A stretch of DNA of 64,000 nucleotides from positions 6,063,501 through 6,127,500 of the forward strand of contig NZ_CP109485.1 of assembly GCF_035918235.1 (NCBI RefSeq), in the 5' to 3' direction. This stretch comes from Streptomyces sp. NBC_01445 (lineage in GTDB: Bacteria > Actinomycetota > Actinomycetes > Streptomycetales > Streptomycetaceae). The notes under the pieces were generated by a model. It was not told where the DNA came from and made no database searches. It saw only the letters and a program-made list of their open reading frames with translations. Shown here piece after piece: positions 17,426 to 26,735 of this stretch. Numbering within the stretch: position 1 is the first letter of the stretch; each line of letters opens with the position of its first letter. The position numbers were made by a program, and so were the translations under genes.

Positions 17426-17916
17426 GGAAGTTCCTTGCTGGTACGGGTCGCGGGTCGTGGGTGACCGCGCGGCCAGTGAGGGGGGTGGCCGGCACCGGGA
17501 CCTGCCGTCCTCCTCCCCACGCCCACAGGGGATCGCCTCCGTGTGCGAAGACGCTTACGGAGACCAGGTACGGCTGTCCCGGGATCCACACCCCGTGCGC
17601 GACTTCGCGTCCGGGGCCCGGCCCACAGGTCATTCCTTCAACGCTGGCGGTGACCAGCTCACACATGAAAGAGACCTTCGCAGCGCGTACGCTCAAAGGC
17701 CTTCTTTAGTGCATCAGGCGTCCAGTCACCATACGACACGACAGTGCGGCATATGGAAGGACTTGAGAGATGGATCACAGGCCCTGGCGGAACCGTTCGC
17801 GCGGATTCGAAGGCGTTCCCCAGGATCTCATCCCACAGCCGCAGGTCCACCCGGCCAGGTCACGGCCCTGGCGGATCACCCCCCGGCCGCCGTCCGGCGC
17901 GGACTACCATCACTGC
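17426..17916. other. 491-bp divergent region, POT transporter / response regulator
   Basis: This region should contain promoters for the leftward transporter and the rightward two-component genes. It includes an A/T-richer stretch at 17690-17780. Short frames on both strands (for example 63 codons on the minus strand at 17659-17850) lack a ribosome-binding site and were not accepted. I see no clear promoter hexamers or palindromes. Confidence 0.4.
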
Positions 17917-18594
17917 ATGACCCGTGTACTGCTCGCCGAGGACGACGCGTCCATCTCGGAGCCACTGGCCCGTGCCCTGCGCAGGGAGGGTTACGAGGTC
18001 GAAGTGCGTGAGGACGGCCCGACCGCGCTCGACGCGGGACTTCAGGGCAGCATCGACCTCGTCGTACTCGACCTGGGGCTGCCCGGCATGGACGGCCTGG
18101 AGGTCGCCCGGCGGATGCGCGCCGAGGGGCACACGGTGCCCGTCCTCATCCTGACCGCCCGCGCCGACGAGGTGGACACCGTCGTCGGCCTGGACGCCGG
18201 CGCCGACGACTACGTCACCAAGCCGTTCCGCCTCGCCGAACTGCTCGCCCGCGTACGGGCCCTGCTGCGGCGCGGCGCCGCAGAGCCTCAGCAGCCGCCC
18301 GCCACGCACGGCGTCCGCATCGACGTCGAGTCGCACCGCGCGTGGATGGGCGACGAGGAACTCCAGCTCACCGCCAAGGAGTTCGACCTGCTGCGGGTCC
18401 TGGTGCGCGACGCCGGCCGGGTCGTCACGCGCGACCAGCTGATGCGCGAGGTCTGGGACACCACGTGGTGGTCGTCGACGAAGACCCTCGACATGCACAT
18501 CTCCTGGCTGCGCAAGAAGCTCGGCGACGACGCCGCCAACCCGCGCTACATCGCCACGGTGCGCGGCGTCGGCTTCCGTTTCGAGAAGAGCTGA
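17917..18594 (+). CDS. OmpR/PhoB-type response regulator
   Basis: A 225-residue two-component regulator. The receiver domain (residues 1-115) has the acidic pocket LLAEDD, the phospho-acceptor Asp52 in VVLDLGLPGMDG, and Lys102 in DDYVTKPF. The C-terminal winged helix (~130-225) has LTAKEFDLLRVLVRDAGRVV and the recognition region STKTLDMHISWLRKKLGD, ending in RGVGFRFE. The kinase gene begins 15 bases downstream, so they form one operon. Targets are not evident from the sequence. Confidence 0.94.
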   Translation: MTRVLLAEDDASISEPLARALRREGYEVEVREDGPTALDAGLQGSIDLVVLDLGLPGMDGLEVARRMRAEGHTVPVLILTARADEVDTVVGLDAGADDYVTKPFRLAELLARVRALLRRGAAEPQQPPATHGVRIDVESHRAWMGDEELQLTAKEFDLLRVLVRDAGRVVTRDQLMREVWDTTWWSSTKTLDMHISWLRKKLGDDAANPRYIATVRGVGFRFEKS

Positions 18595-18609
18595 CGTACT
18601 GGTACAGCT

Positions 18610-19884
18610 ATGCGCCGCCGTCTGATCAACTCCACGCTCGCCGTCGTGCTCGTCGTGATCGCTGTCTTCGGGGTCTCGCTCGTCATCGTCGAGACCCGCA
18701 CGATCACCAACAGCGCCCAGGAGCGGGTGGACTCCGAGGCGGTCCGGCTCGTCAGCATCGTCGACAGCCGGCTCCTCGGTGACGAACAGGTCACCGGCGC
18801 GATCCTGAGGAACCAGGTCGGCCCCGACCGGTACGCCAGGATCGAGCTGCCGGGGCGCGCGCCCATCGAGATCGGTGAGCGCCCCCGAGGGGACGTCATC
18901 CAGGCCACGGCCAAGGGCGAGAAGGGCGAGACGGTCACCGTCGAGGAGCCGCGCTCCTCCGTCACCCGCGAGGTCGGCCGCACGCTGCTGATCATCGCCG
19001 GGGTGGCGCTGCTCGCCGTCATCGCCGCGGTCCTGCTCGCCGTACGCCAGGCCAACCGGCTCACGTCCCCGCTCACCGACCTCGCGTCCACCGCGGAGCG
19101 CCTCGGCTCGGGCGACCCCCGCCCGCGCCACCGCCGCTACGGGGTGGCCGAGCTGGACCGGGTCGCCGACGTCCTCGACTCCAGCGCCGAGCGGATCGCC
19201 CGCATGCTGACCGCCGAGCGGCGCCTGGCGGCCGACGCCTCGCACCAGCTCCGTACGCCCCTCACGGCGCTCTCCATGCGCCTGGAGGAGATCACCGTCA
19301 CCGATGACCTGGACACGGTGAAGGAGGAGGCGACGATCGCCCTCGCGCAGGTCGAGCGGCTCACGGACGTCGTGGAGCGGCTGCTGACCAACTCGCGCGA
19401 CCCGCGCACGGGGTCCGCGGTCTCCTTCGACCTGGACGAGGTCATCAAGCAGCAGCTGGAGGAGTGGCGCCCCGCCTACCGCAGCGCGGGCCGCGCCATC
19501 GTCTCCTCGGGCAAGCGGCATCTGAAGGCCGTGGGCACGCCGGGCGCCGTCGCCCAGGTGCTCGCCGCGCTGATCGAGAACTCGCTCATGCACGGCGGCG
19601 GCACGGTCGCGCTGCGCACCCGGGTCACCGGCAACCAGGCCGTCGTCGAGGTCACGGACGAGGGTCCCGGGGTGCCGGGGGACCTGGGGGCGCGGATCTT
19701 CGAGCGGACCATCAGCGGCCGCAACTCGACGGGCATCGGCCTCGCGGTCGCCCGCGACCTGGCCGAGGCGGACGGGGGCCGCCTGGAGATGCTCCAGACG
19801 AACCCGCCGGTGTTCGGCCTGTTCCTGTCGCGTACGCCGCTGAAGAAGTCGGCGCCGGGTGAGGGGACGGAGACGGTTCGCTAG
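18610..19884 (+). CDS. Sensor histidine kinase (partner of the 17917 regulator)
   Basis: A 424-residue membrane kinase. Helix 1 spans ~residues 6-27 and helix 2 ~124-146, with a ~95-residue extracytoplasmic sensor between them. A HAMP-like linker runs from 150 to 205. The H-box DASHQLRTPLTAL carries His212. The ATPase domain has the N-box ALIENSLMHGGG, G1 VTDEGPGVPGD, F-box FERTIS and G2 STGIGLAVARDLAEADGG. It probably autophosphorylates and passes phosphate to the response regulator 15 bases upstream. The sensor domain matches no family I recognise, so the signal is unknown. Confidence 0.93.
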   Translation: MRRRLINSTLAVVLVVIAVFGVSLVIVETRTITNSAQERVDSEAVRLVSIVDSRLLGDEQVTGAILRNQVGPDRYARIELPGRAPIEIGERPRGDVIQATAKGEKGETVTVEEPRSSVTREVGRTLLIIAGVALLAVIAAVLLAVRQANRLTSPLTDLASTAERLGSGDPRPRHRRYGVAELDRVADVLDSSAERIARMLTAERRLAADASHQLRTPLTALSMRLEEITVTDDLDTVKEEATIALAQVERLTDVVERLLTNSRDPRTGSAVSFDLDEVIKQQLEEWRPAYRSAGRAIVSSGKRHLKAVGTPGAVAQVLAALIENSLMHGGGTVALRTRVTGNQAVVEVTDEGPGVPGDLGARIFERTISGRNSTGIGLAVARDLAEADGGRLEMLQTNPPVFGLFLSRTPLKKSAPGEGTETVR

Positions 19885-19909
19885 CCGGCCGGCCGGTGAG
19901 CGGCCCCGG

Positions 19910-20461
19910 TCAGCGGTGGGTGCGCTGGATGTCGGAGCGGCGGTCCTCGCGCCCGTCCCGACCATCACGCCCGTCCCGCCCGTCCCCGGCCTCCAGGAAC
20001 GATTCGGCGCGGGTGACGGTCTCGCGGCCGGGCATGGTCTTGAAGACCCACGTGCGGTACGACCAGAACCGGAACAGCGTCGCGATGCCGATGCCGACGA
20101 ACTTGAAGACGTTGCGCTGCAGCGAGCTGTCCCAGCCGAAGCCGTAGATCGCCAGGTACAGGACGCCGTTCTCGATCACCAGGCCGACCGCACTGAACGC
20201 CAGGAACAGCGAGAGCTCCCGCGTCCGGCCACTCTTGTCGCGGTCACGGTAGGTGAAGTAGCGGAACCCCACGTAGTTGAACGCGATGGCGATGACCGTG
20301 GCGATGACGTTCGCCCGCACCGCCTGAAGGTTCGTGGTGTGCCACAGAAAGTTGGAGACGCCGAAGTTCACCAGGGTTCCGAGCGCGCCCACGGCACCGA
20401 ATTTGGCGACCTCGCGACCGAGCCGGTCGAGCCGCGCACGCCAAGTGGCAGGTCCGTTCAT
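19910..20461 (-). CDS. GtrA-family membrane protein
   Basis: A 183-residue protein with four predicted membrane helices (~residues 20-42, 50-68, 84-108, 120-140) and the GtrA/DPMS signature FGAVGALGTLVNFGVSNFL followed by FNYVGFRYFTY. GtrA proteins are thought to flip or handle polyprenol-linked sugars in cell-wall glycosylation. The cytoplasmic tail ends in a DGR repeat (DGRDGRDGRDGRE) encoded near 19953-19990. It is divergent from purK with 120 bases between them. The sugar is unknown. Confidence 0.88.
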   Translation of the reverse strand: MNGPATWRARLDRLGREVAKFGAVGALGTLVNFGVSNFLWHTTNLQAVRANVIATVIAIAFNYVGFRYFTYRDRDKSGRTRELSLFLAFSAVGLVIENGVLYLAIYGFGWDSSLQRNVFKFVGIGIATLFRFWSYRTWVFKTMPGRETVTRAESFLEAGDGRDGRDGRDGREDRRSDIQRTHR

Positions 20462-20581
20462 CGTGCTCGCCCCAGCCCCCGTAGTTCCGATATATCGACC
20501 CAGTCATGCTAACCAGGCGGCAGGTCGGGCGCCTGGGGACGCCTAATCCTGGCACCGCGTGGCGGCCGATACCCTGGGGGT

Positions 20582-21745
20582 GTGACGTTCCCGGTAGTCG
20601 GCATGGTCGGCGGGGGGCAGCTCGCTCGTATGACACACGAGGCGGGCATCCCGCTCGGCATCAAGTTCAAGCTCCTCAGTGACACTCCTCAGGATTCCGC
20701 GGCGCAGGTCGTCAGCGATGTCGTCATAGGCGACTATCGCGACCTGGACACGCTGCGTGACTTCGCGCGGGGCTGTGACGTGATCACCTTCGATCACGAG
20801 CACGTGCCCACGGAGCACCTGCGGGCCCTGGAGGCGGACGGTATCCCCGTGCGCCCCGGACCCGAGGCGCTGGTGCACGCCCAGGACAAGGGTGTGATGC
20901 GCGCGAAGCTCACTCAGATCGGCGCTCCCTGCCCGCGCCACCGCCTCGTGAAGGATCCTGCCGATGTGGCGGCCTTCGCGGCGGAGGCCGCCACTGACGG
21001 CGATTCCGCCAGTGACGGGTTCCCCGTGATCCTCAAGACGGTGCGCGGCGGCTATGACGGGAAGGGGGTGTGGTTCGTACGGTCCCTGGACGACGCGGCC
21101 GAGCCCTTCAAGGCCGGCGTCCCCGTCCTCGCGGAGGAGAAGGTCGACTTCGTACGGGAGCTCGCGGCCAATGTCGTCCGCTCGCCGCACGGCCAGGCCG
21201 TGGCCTACCCCGTCGTCGAGTCCCAGCAGGTCGACGGCGTGTGCGACACGGTGATCGCGCCCGCCCCCGGCCTCGACGAGAACCTCGCCCTGCGCGCCGA
21301 GCAGCTGGCGCTCGGCATCGCGAAGGAGCTCGGTGTCGTCGGGCACCTCGCGGTCGAGCTCTTCGAGACCCGCGACGGCCGCATCCTGGTCAACGAACTG
21401 GCGATGCGCCCGCACAACTCCGGCCACTGGACCCAGGACGGGGCCGTGACCTCGCAGTTCGCGAACCACGTCCGCGCCGTCCTCGACCTCCCCCTCGGCG
21501 ACCCGCGCCCGCGCGCCCCCTGGACGGTCATGTGCAACGTCCTCGGCGGCGACTACCCGGACATGTACTCCGCGTACCTGCACTGCATGGCCCGCGACCC
21601 GAAGCTCAAGATCCACATGTACGGCAAGGACGTGAAGCCCGGACGCAAGGTCGGCCACGTCAACACCTACGGCGACGACCTGGACGACGTGCTGGAGCGC
21701 GCCCGTCACGCAGCCGGCTACCTCAGAGGAACGATCACCGAATGA
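20582..21745 (+). CDS. purK: 5-(carboxyamino)imidazole ribonucleotide synthase (PurK)
   Basis: A 387-residue ATP-grasp enzyme converting AIR, ATP and bicarbonate to N5-CAIR in purine synthesis. The N-terminal [11 protein letters not shown] motif is diagnostic. ATP-grasp elements include [29 protein letters not shown] and [16 protein letters not shown]. The start is GTG. The stop overlaps the purE start (ATGA), giving a purK-purE operon, the usual bacterial order being purE-purK. The dipeptidase gene follows in the same run. Confidence 0.96.
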   Translation: MTFPVVGMVGGGQLARMTHEAGIPLGIKFKLLSDTPQDSAAQVVSDVVIGDYRDLDTLRDFARGCDVITFDHEHVPTEHLRALEADGIPVRPGPEALVHAQDKGVMRAKLTQIGAPCPRHRLVKDPADVAAFAAEAATDGDSASDGFPVILKTVRGGYDGKGVWFVRSLDDAAEPFKAGVPVLAEEKVDFVRELAANVVRSPHGQAVAYPVVESQQVDGVCDTVIAPAPGLDENLALRAEQLALGIAKELGVVGHLAVELFETRDGRILVNELAMRPHNSGHWTQDGAVTSQFANHVRAVLDLPLGDPRPRAPWTVMCNVLGGDYPDMYSAYLHCMARDPKLKIHMYGKDVKPGRKVGHVNTYGDDLDDVLERARHAAGYLRGTITE

Positions 21746-22269
21746 GCACGTCCCCTGTCGTTGGCATTGTCATGGGTTCCGACTCCGACTGGCCCGTCAT
21801 GGAGGCCGCCGCCCAGGTTCTCGACGAGTTCGAGATCCCCTACGAGGTGGATGTCGTCTCCGCCCACCGCATGCCGCGCGAAATGATCGCGTACGGCGAG
21901 CAGGCGGACGGCCGCGGCCTCAAGGCGATCATCGCCGGAGCCGGGGGAGCCGCCCATCTGCCGGGCATGCTCGCCTCCGTGACCCCGCTGCCCGTCATCG
22001 GCGTCCCGGTCCCGCTGAAGTACCTCGACGGCATGGACAGCCTGCTGTCCATCGTGCAGATGCCCGCGGGCGTCCCCGTCGCCACCGTCTCCGTCGGCGG
22101 CGCGCGCAATGCCGGTCTCCTCGCGGCCCGCATCCTCGCCACGCACGACGAGGAACTCCTCGGCCGCATGCGGGAGTTCCAGCAGGAGCTGAACGACCAG
22201 GCCACGGAGAAGGGCAAGCGGCTGCGGGCCAAGGTCGAGGGCACGTCCGGCTTCGGCTTCGGGAAGTGA
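21742..22269 (+). CDS. purE: N5-carboxyaminoimidazole ribonucleotide mutase (PurE)
   Basis: A 175-residue class I PurE, which interconverts N5-CAIR and CAIR. The hallmark [13 protein letters not shown], the active-site [12 protein letters not shown] and the [13 protein letters not shown] loop are all present. The ATG overlaps the purK stop by four bases. A frame beginning at GTG 22266 overlaps its own stop, so the dipeptidase gene may be coupled. Confidence 0.97.
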   Translation: MSTSPVVGIVMGSDSDWPVMEAAAQVLDEFEIPYEVDVVSAHRMPREMIAYGEQADGRGLKAIIAGAGGAAHLPGMLASVTPLPVIGVPVPLKYLDGMDSLLSIVQMPAGVPVATVSVGGARNAGLLAARILATHDEELLGRMREFQQELNDQATEKGKRLRAKVEGTSGFGFGK

Positions 22270-22274
22270 CGGCG

Positions 22275-23462
22275 ATGACCACCTCGCTGGAGCGGGCCCG
22301 CGCGATACTCGCCGACTTCCCCGTCGTCGACGGACACAACGACCTGCCGTGGGCGCTGCGCGAGCAGGTCGCGTACGACATCGACGCGCGGGACATCGCC
22401 GTCGACCAGAGCGCGCATCTGCACACCGACCTGGCCCGGCTGCGGGCCGGCGGGGTCGGCGCGCAGTTCTGGTCCGTGTACGTGCGCTCGGACATGGCCG
22501 GTGACGTGGCGGTCAGCGCCACCCTGGAGCAGATCGACTGCGTCCAGCAGCTGATCGAGCGCTACCCGGCAGACCTGCGCCGCGCGCTGACGGCCGCCGA
22601 CATGGAGGCCGCCCGCACCGAGGGCCGTATCGCGTCCCTCATGGGCGCCGAGGGCGGCCACTCCATCGACAACTCGCTGGCCACGCTGCGCGCGCTGCAC
22701 ACTCTGGGCGTGCGCTACATGACGCTCACGCACAACGACAACATCGCGTGGGCGGACTCGGCGACGGACGAGCCGGGCGTCGGCGGACTCTCGCCCTTCG
22801 GCCACGAGGTCGTACGGGAGATGAACCGGGCCGGCATGCTCGTCGACCTCTCGCACGTGGCGGCGACCACGATGCGGGCCGCGCTCGACACCTCGGTCGC
22901 GCCGGTGATCTTCTCCCACTCGTCCTCGCGCGCGGTGTGCGACCACCCGCGCAACATCCCGGACGACGTCCTGGAGCGGCTGCCCGCGAACGGCGGCGTC
23001 GCGATGGCCACGTTCGTGCCGAAGTTCGTCCTCCAGGCCGCCGTCGACTGGACGGCCGCCGCGGACGAGAATCTGCGTGCGCACGGCTTCCACCACCTGG
23101 ACACGTCGCCGGAGGCCATGAAGCTCCACCGCGTGTTCGAGGAGGCGCGCCCGCGCCCGGTCGCCACCGTCTCCACGGTCGCCGACCACCTCGACCACAT
23201 GCGTGAGGTCGCCGGCGTCGACCACATCGGCATCGGCGGCGACTACGACGGCACGGCGTTCCTGCCGGACGGCCTCGGCGACGTCTCGGGCTACCCGAAC
23301 CTGATCGCGGAGCTCGTCGACCGCGGCTGGTCGGACCCCGACCTCGCCAAGCTGACCTGGCAGAACGCGGTACGGGTCCTCGGCGCGGCGGAGGACGTGG
23401 CCCGGGACGAGCAGTCCCGCCGCGGTCCGTCGAACGCGACGCTGGAGCAGCTCGACGGCTGA
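22275..23462 (+). CDS. Membrane (renal-type) dipeptidase, M19 family
   Basis: A 395-residue zinc dipeptidase of the M19 family. Metal ligands are intact: VDGHNDLPW (His, Asp), LMGAEGGHS (bridging Glu), [20 protein letters not shown] (two His) and IGIGGDYDG (Asp). Despite the family name no signal peptide is visible, so it is probably cytoplasmic and cleaves imported dipeptides. I chose the ATG at 22275; a GTG at 22266 overlapping purE is also possible. It is followed by a strong terminator and then a degenerate paralogue. Confidence 0.93.
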   Translation: MTTSLERARAILADFPVVDGHNDLPWALREQVAYDIDARDIAVDQSAHLHTDLARLRAGGVGAQFWSVYVRSDMAGDVAVSATLEQIDCVQQLIERYPADLRRALTAADMEAARTEGRIASLMGAEGGHSIDNSLATLRALHTLGVRYMTLTHNDNIAWADSATDEPGVGGLSPFGHEVVREMNRAGMLVDLSHVAATTMRAALDTSVAPVIFSHSSSRAVCDHPRNIPDDVLERLPANGGVAMATFVPKFVLQAAVDWTAAADENLRAHGFHHLDTSPEAMKLHRVFEEARPRPVATVSTVADHLDHMREVAGVDHIGIGGDYDGTAFLPDGLGDVSGYPNLIAELVDRGWSDPDLAKLTWQNAVRVLGAAEDVARDEQSRRGPSNATLEQLDG

Positions 23463-23506
23463 ACGGCCAGGCTCGAGGGCCCTGGCTCGACGGCTGAACG
23501 CCCTGT

Positions 23507-23544
23507 CCAAAACCTCCGGAGTTCTTCCGCTCCGGAGGTTTTGG
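23507..23544 (+). terminator. Strong terminator after the first dipeptidase
   Basis: A perfect 15-bp stem CCAAAACCTCCGGAG (23507-23521) with its complement at 23530-23544 and an eight-base loop. The descending arm ends in GGTTTTGG, giving a short T tract. Confidence 0.8.
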
Positions 23545-23644
23545 CGGCGCGGTGTCGCCCGAACGCGCCGCCCGCCAGGTGGCTGCGGGCCATGCGTGTG
23601 ACGGTGAGCGTACTGCCGACACCGTCGACGCCCGGAGCTTTGCC

Positions 23645-24751
23645 ATGGCAGACCTGCAGGACGAACTGACCGCCACCGCCGAGATAGGCGAGCTCGACGA
23701 GCTCGCCTCACCGACCGAGGAGGCTCCCGAGCCCCCCGCGGACGACACGCTCGCCCGCGCCCGTGCCCTCCTCACGACCCACCCCGTCGCCGACGGCTAC
23801 TGCGGTCTGCCCGCAACGCTGCGCACCCTGCCCTGGTACGACCTCGAACTGGGCGACAGCTCGGTCGACACCGACCTGCCCCGGCTGCGTGACGGAGGTG
23901 TCGGCGCCCTCCTGTGGACGCTGCGCCTGCTGCCCGGCACGGCGCACGCCGAGCACCCGGTCACCGCGGTCCTCGAACAGCTCGACTTCGCCAAGCAGGT
24001 CGTGGCCGACCACCCCGAGGGCCTGCGCCTGGCCCGCTCCGCCTCCGAGTCGTGCGACGCCCGCGACTACGGCCGCATCGCCGTCCTCATGGGCCCTGCG
24101 CCGGCCGCCGCGATCGGGGCCTCCCTCGCCACGCTGCGCGCCCTGCACACGCTCGGCCTGCGCGTGCTCACCCTCACCGGCACCTCCTGGGCCACGGACG
24201 CGGGGCTGACCCGGTTCGGCGACGAGGTGGTGCGCGAGATGCACCGGATCGGCGTCCTCGCCGACCTCACCGGCGCCTCCGTGCGCACGGCCCGCCGGGT
24301 CCTCGCCCTCACCAAGGCCCCGGTGATCCTCACCCACTCAGGGGCCCTCGCCCTCAACAGCCACCCCGACAACGTCCCCGACGATCTGCTCGCCGACCTC
24401 GGCGCGGCCAAGGGCGTGTGCCTCGTGCCGTGCTCCGCGGAGCGCACAGGATCCGGACTCGGCGACGTCGCCGACCATCTGGACCATGTGCGGCGGGTGG
24501 CGGGCCCGGAGTCCGTCGGCCTCTCGGGCGCGTACGACACCGGAGCCGTGCACCCGGACGGCCTCGCCGACGTCTCGCGCTATCCGCACCTCATCGCGGA
24601 ACTGATCGAGCGGGGCTGGCCGGACTCGGATCTGGCACGCCTCACGTGGGGCAACGTCCAACGCGTGCTGCGCGAGACGGAGTTCGCGGCACGAGCGGCC
24701 GCGCTGCGCCGCCCGCCGTCGACGGCGAGGATCGAACTCCTCGACACCTGA
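23645..24751 (+). CDS. Dipeptidase-like pseudoenzyme (M19 fold, metal ligands lost)
   Basis: A 368-residue paralogue of the preceding dipeptidase, alignable end to end. The His-Asp pair of DGHNDLP is ADGYCGLP here, the bridging Glu of MGAEGG is MGPAPA, and the Asp of GIGGDYDG is GLSGAYDTG. Only the two mid-protein histidines remain (LTHSGALALNSHPDN). The acidic ~35-residue N-terminal extension is absent from the active paralogue. The fold and reading frame are intact, so it is probably expressed but not a zinc dipeptidase. It may bind a ligand or regulate its paralogue. The ATG at 23645 lacks a strong ribosome-binding site. Confidence 0.85.
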   Translation: MADLQDELTATAEIGELDELASPTEEAPEPPADDTLARARALLTTHPVADGYCGLPATLRTLPWYDLELGDSSVDTDLPRLRDGGVGALLWTLRLLPGTAHAEHPVTAVLEQLDFAKQVVADHPEGLRLARSASESCDARDYGRIAVLMGPAPAAAIGASLATLRALHTLGLRVLTLTGTSWATDAGLTRFGDEVVREMHRIGVLADLTGASVRTARRVLALTKAPVILTHSGALALNSHPDNVPDDLLADLGAAKGVCLVPCSAERTGSGLGDVADHLDHVRRVAGPESVGLSGAYDTGAVHPDGLADVSRYPHLIAELIERGWPDSDLARLTWGNVQRVLRETEFAARAAALRRPPSTARIELLDT

Positions 24752-24772
24752 CGGGCGGCCGGGGGAGCGGAC

Positions 24773-25135
24773 TCAGCAGGCGCACAGGCAGAACGGGTGC
24801 CCCGCCGGGTCCGCGTAGACCCTCCAGGTGCGCGAGCGGTCCTCCGCGTCGAGGACCTTCGCGCCCAGGGCCAGCACGCCCTTCTCCGCCGTGTCGAGGT
24901 CCTCGACCGTGAGGTCCAGGTGGAACTGCTGCGGCCGGTCGGGCGCGGGCCAGGACGGTGCCGCGAAGTCGGGCGCCGCCTGGAACGCGAGCGGCCGGCC
25001 GCCCGGCACCTCCAGGTCGACCCACGTGCCGTCGTCGCTCGTCACGGTGCCGCCGAGCACCTCCGCATAGAAATCGGCGAGCGCGCGCGGGTCGGGACAG
25101 TCCAGGACGACGACACCCAGCGTGGCGAGAGCCAT
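24773..25135 (-). CDS. VOC-family (glyoxalase/bleomycin-resistance fold) protein
   Basis: A 120-residue single-chain VOC protein with two beta-alpha-beta-beta-beta modules: LGVVVLDCPDPRALADFYAEVLGG, then FHLDLTVEDLDTAEKGVLALGA and VYADPAGHPFCLC. Members may be dioxygenases, glyoxalases or drug-binding proteins, and the sequence does not decide. It is a lone leftward gene after convergence with the pseudo-dipeptidase. A GGTTACC palindrome lies ~20 bases upstream of its start. Confidence 0.85.
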   Translation of the reverse strand: MALATLGVVVLDCPDPRALADFYAEVLGGTVTSDDGTWVDLEVPGGRPLAFQAAPDFAAPSWPAPDRPQQFHLDLTVEDLDTAEKGVLALGAKVLDAEDRSRTWRVYADPAGHPFCLCAC

Positions 25136-25154
25136 GACATCTCCTCGGTGTGAG

Positions 25155-25185
25155 GGTTACCCGTAGCGGCGTGCATGAGGTAACC
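25155..25185 (-). promoter_or_regulatory. GGTTACC-N17-GGTAACC inverted repeat upstream of the VOC gene
   Basis: Perfect seven-base arms (25155-25161 and 25179-25185) are separated by 17 bases, 20 bases before the VOC start. A third GTTAC occurs at 25188-25192. It looks like an operator for an unidentified dimeric repressor. Confidence 0.45.
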
Positions 25186-25217
25186 GCGTTACTGCATGCT
25201 CCCGCAAACGACAGACC

Positions 25218-26561
25218 CTAGGCGGCGGGACGGCCCATCGCCCGGTACGTCCAGCCCGCCTTGCGCCACAGCACCGGGTCCAGCGCGTTGCGCCCGTCGA
25301 GGATCAGCTGTGTGCCGGCCAGCTCACCGAGCGCCGCCGGGTCCAGCTCGCGGAACTCGCGCCACTCCGTCAGGTGCAGGACCACATCCGCGCCCCGCAC
25401 GGCCGCCTCTGCGGACTCCGCGTAGCCGAGCGTGGGGAACAGGCGCCGCGCGTTGTCCATGCCCTTCGGGTCGTAGACCGTGACCTGGCCGCCCTGGAGG
25501 TGGATCTGCCCGGCCACGTTCAGCGCCGGTGAGTCGCGTACGTCGTCGGAGTCCGGCTTGAACGTGGCGCCGAGCACCGCGACCCGCTTGCCCAGGAACG
25601 AACCCCCGCCGAGCGCTTCACGGGTCATCTCGACCATCTGGCCCCGGCGCCGCATGTTGATGGAGTCGATCTCGCGCAGGAACGTCAGGGCCTGGTCCGC
25701 GCCCAGCTCACCGGCGCGCGCCATGAACGCCCGGATGTCCTTGGGCAGGCAGCCGCCGCCGAAGCCGATCCCGGCCCGCAGGAACTTGGACCCGATCCGC
25801 TCGTCGTAGCCGATCGCCTCCGCGAGCTTCGCGACGTCACCGCCCGCGGCCTCGCAGACCTCGGCCATCGCGTTGATGAAGGAGATCTTCGTCGCCAGGA
25901 ACGAGTTGGCGGCCGTCTTGACCAGCTCGGCCGTCGGGAAGTCCGTCACCACGAACGGCGAGCCCTGCCCGACCGGCGTCGCGTACACCTCGCGCAGGGT
26001 CTTCTCGGCGCGGTCGCTGCGCACACCGACCACGATCCGGTCCGGGTGCAGCGTGTCCTGGACGGCGAAGCCCTCGCGCAGGAACTCCGGGTTCCAGGCG
26101 AGCTCGACGTCGCCGCCCGCGGGCGCCAGTTCCAGGATGCGGGCCGCGAGGCGCTCGGCGCTGCCGACGGGCACGGTCGACTTGCCGACGACGAGTGCCG
26201 GCTTGCTCAGGTGCCGGGCCAGTGACTCCACCGCGGCGTCGACGTACGACATGTCGCAGGCGTACTCGCCGTGCTTCTGCGGGGTGTTCACGCACACGAA
26301 GTGGACGTCACCGAACTCGGCGACCTCGGCCCAGTCCATGGTGAAGCGCAGCCGCCCGGTCGATCCCTCGATCCCGGCGACGTGCTTGCGCAGCAGTTCC
26401 TCGAGACCGGGCTCGTACATGGGGACCTCGCCCCGCGTGAGCATCTCGATCTTCTCGGGCACGACATCGAGCCCCAGCACCTCGAAGCCGAGTTCGGCCA
26501 TGGCAGCGGCGTGCGTGGCGCCGAGGTAGCCGGTGCCGATCACGGTGATCTTCAAGGCCAT
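25218..26561 (-). CDS. UDP-glucose/GDP-mannose dehydrogenase family (UDP-glucose 6-dehydrogenase)
   Basis: A 447-residue NAD+-dependent sugar-nucleotide dehydrogenase that oxidises the C6 hydroxyl, most likely of UDP-glucose to UDP-glucuronate. The Rossmann motif VIGTGYLGATHAAAMAELG is at the N-terminus. The catalytic Cys lies in GIGFGGGCLPKDIRAF, preceded by the conserved Lys/Asn in LVKTAANSFLATKISFIN. The C-terminal domain has LGATFKPDSDDVRDSP. The ATG at 26561 is the first residue of MALKITVIG; the frame is open upstream but non-conserved. The product probably feeds cell-wall or exopolymer sugars. The exact nucleotide substrate is inferred. Confidence 0.92.
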   Translation of the reverse strand: MALKITVIGTGYLGATHAAAMAELGFEVLGLDVVPEKIEMLTRGEVPMYEPGLEELLRKHVAGIEGSTGRLRFTMDWAEVAEFGDVHFVCVNTPQKHGEYACDMSYVDAAVESLARHLSKPALVVGKSTVPVGSAERLAARILELAPAGGDVELAWNPEFLREGFAVQDTLHPDRIVVGVRSDRAEKTLREVYATPVGQGSPFVVTDFPTAELVKTAANSFLATKISFINAMAEVCEAAGGDVAKLAEAIGYDERIGSKFLRAGIGFGGGCLPKDIRAFMARAGELGADQALTFLREIDSINMRRRGQMVEMTREALGGGSFLGKRVAVLGATFKPDSDDVRDSPALNVAGQIHLQGGQVTVYDPKGMDNARRLFPTLGYAESAEAAVRGADVVLHLTEWREFRELDPAALGELAGTQLILDGRNALDPVLWRKAGWTYRAMGRPAA

Positions 26562-26695
26562 GAGAGAGCTCCAGAGGTGTACGGCTGCAGTGCGGCCCCG
26601 AGCATAGTCGGGCGTGACACGGGCACTCACAGGGCACGTTTCCGCTGTCGCGTAGCTCACGTATCCCTCTCGTGGGCAGACGCATAAAATTTGGG

Positions 26696-26709
26696 TTACT
26701 TAACGGTAA
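26696..26709. promoter_or_regulatory. TTAC-N6-GTAA inverted repeat upstream of the acyl-CoA dehydrogenase
   Basis: A short dyad in an A/T-rich island (26684-26712) 27 bases before the acyl-CoA dehydrogenase start, in the gap divergent from the UDP-glucose dehydrogenase. It resembles operators of TetR/GntR-type fatty-acid regulators, but no regulator gene is near. Confidence 0.35.
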
Positions 26710-26735
26710 TTAGCGTCCTTGGAGCGTGAGACACC

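Noticed and set aside
17659..17850. 63-codon minus-strand frame in the POT/response-regulator gap
   Set aside because: No ribosome-binding site, weak codon bias and no recognisable family.
22266..22274. GTG start for the dipeptidase overlapping purE
   Set aside because: No ribosome-binding site can be placed before it, whereas the ATG at 22275 has a weak GGGAAG at suitable distance; it remains possible through coupling.
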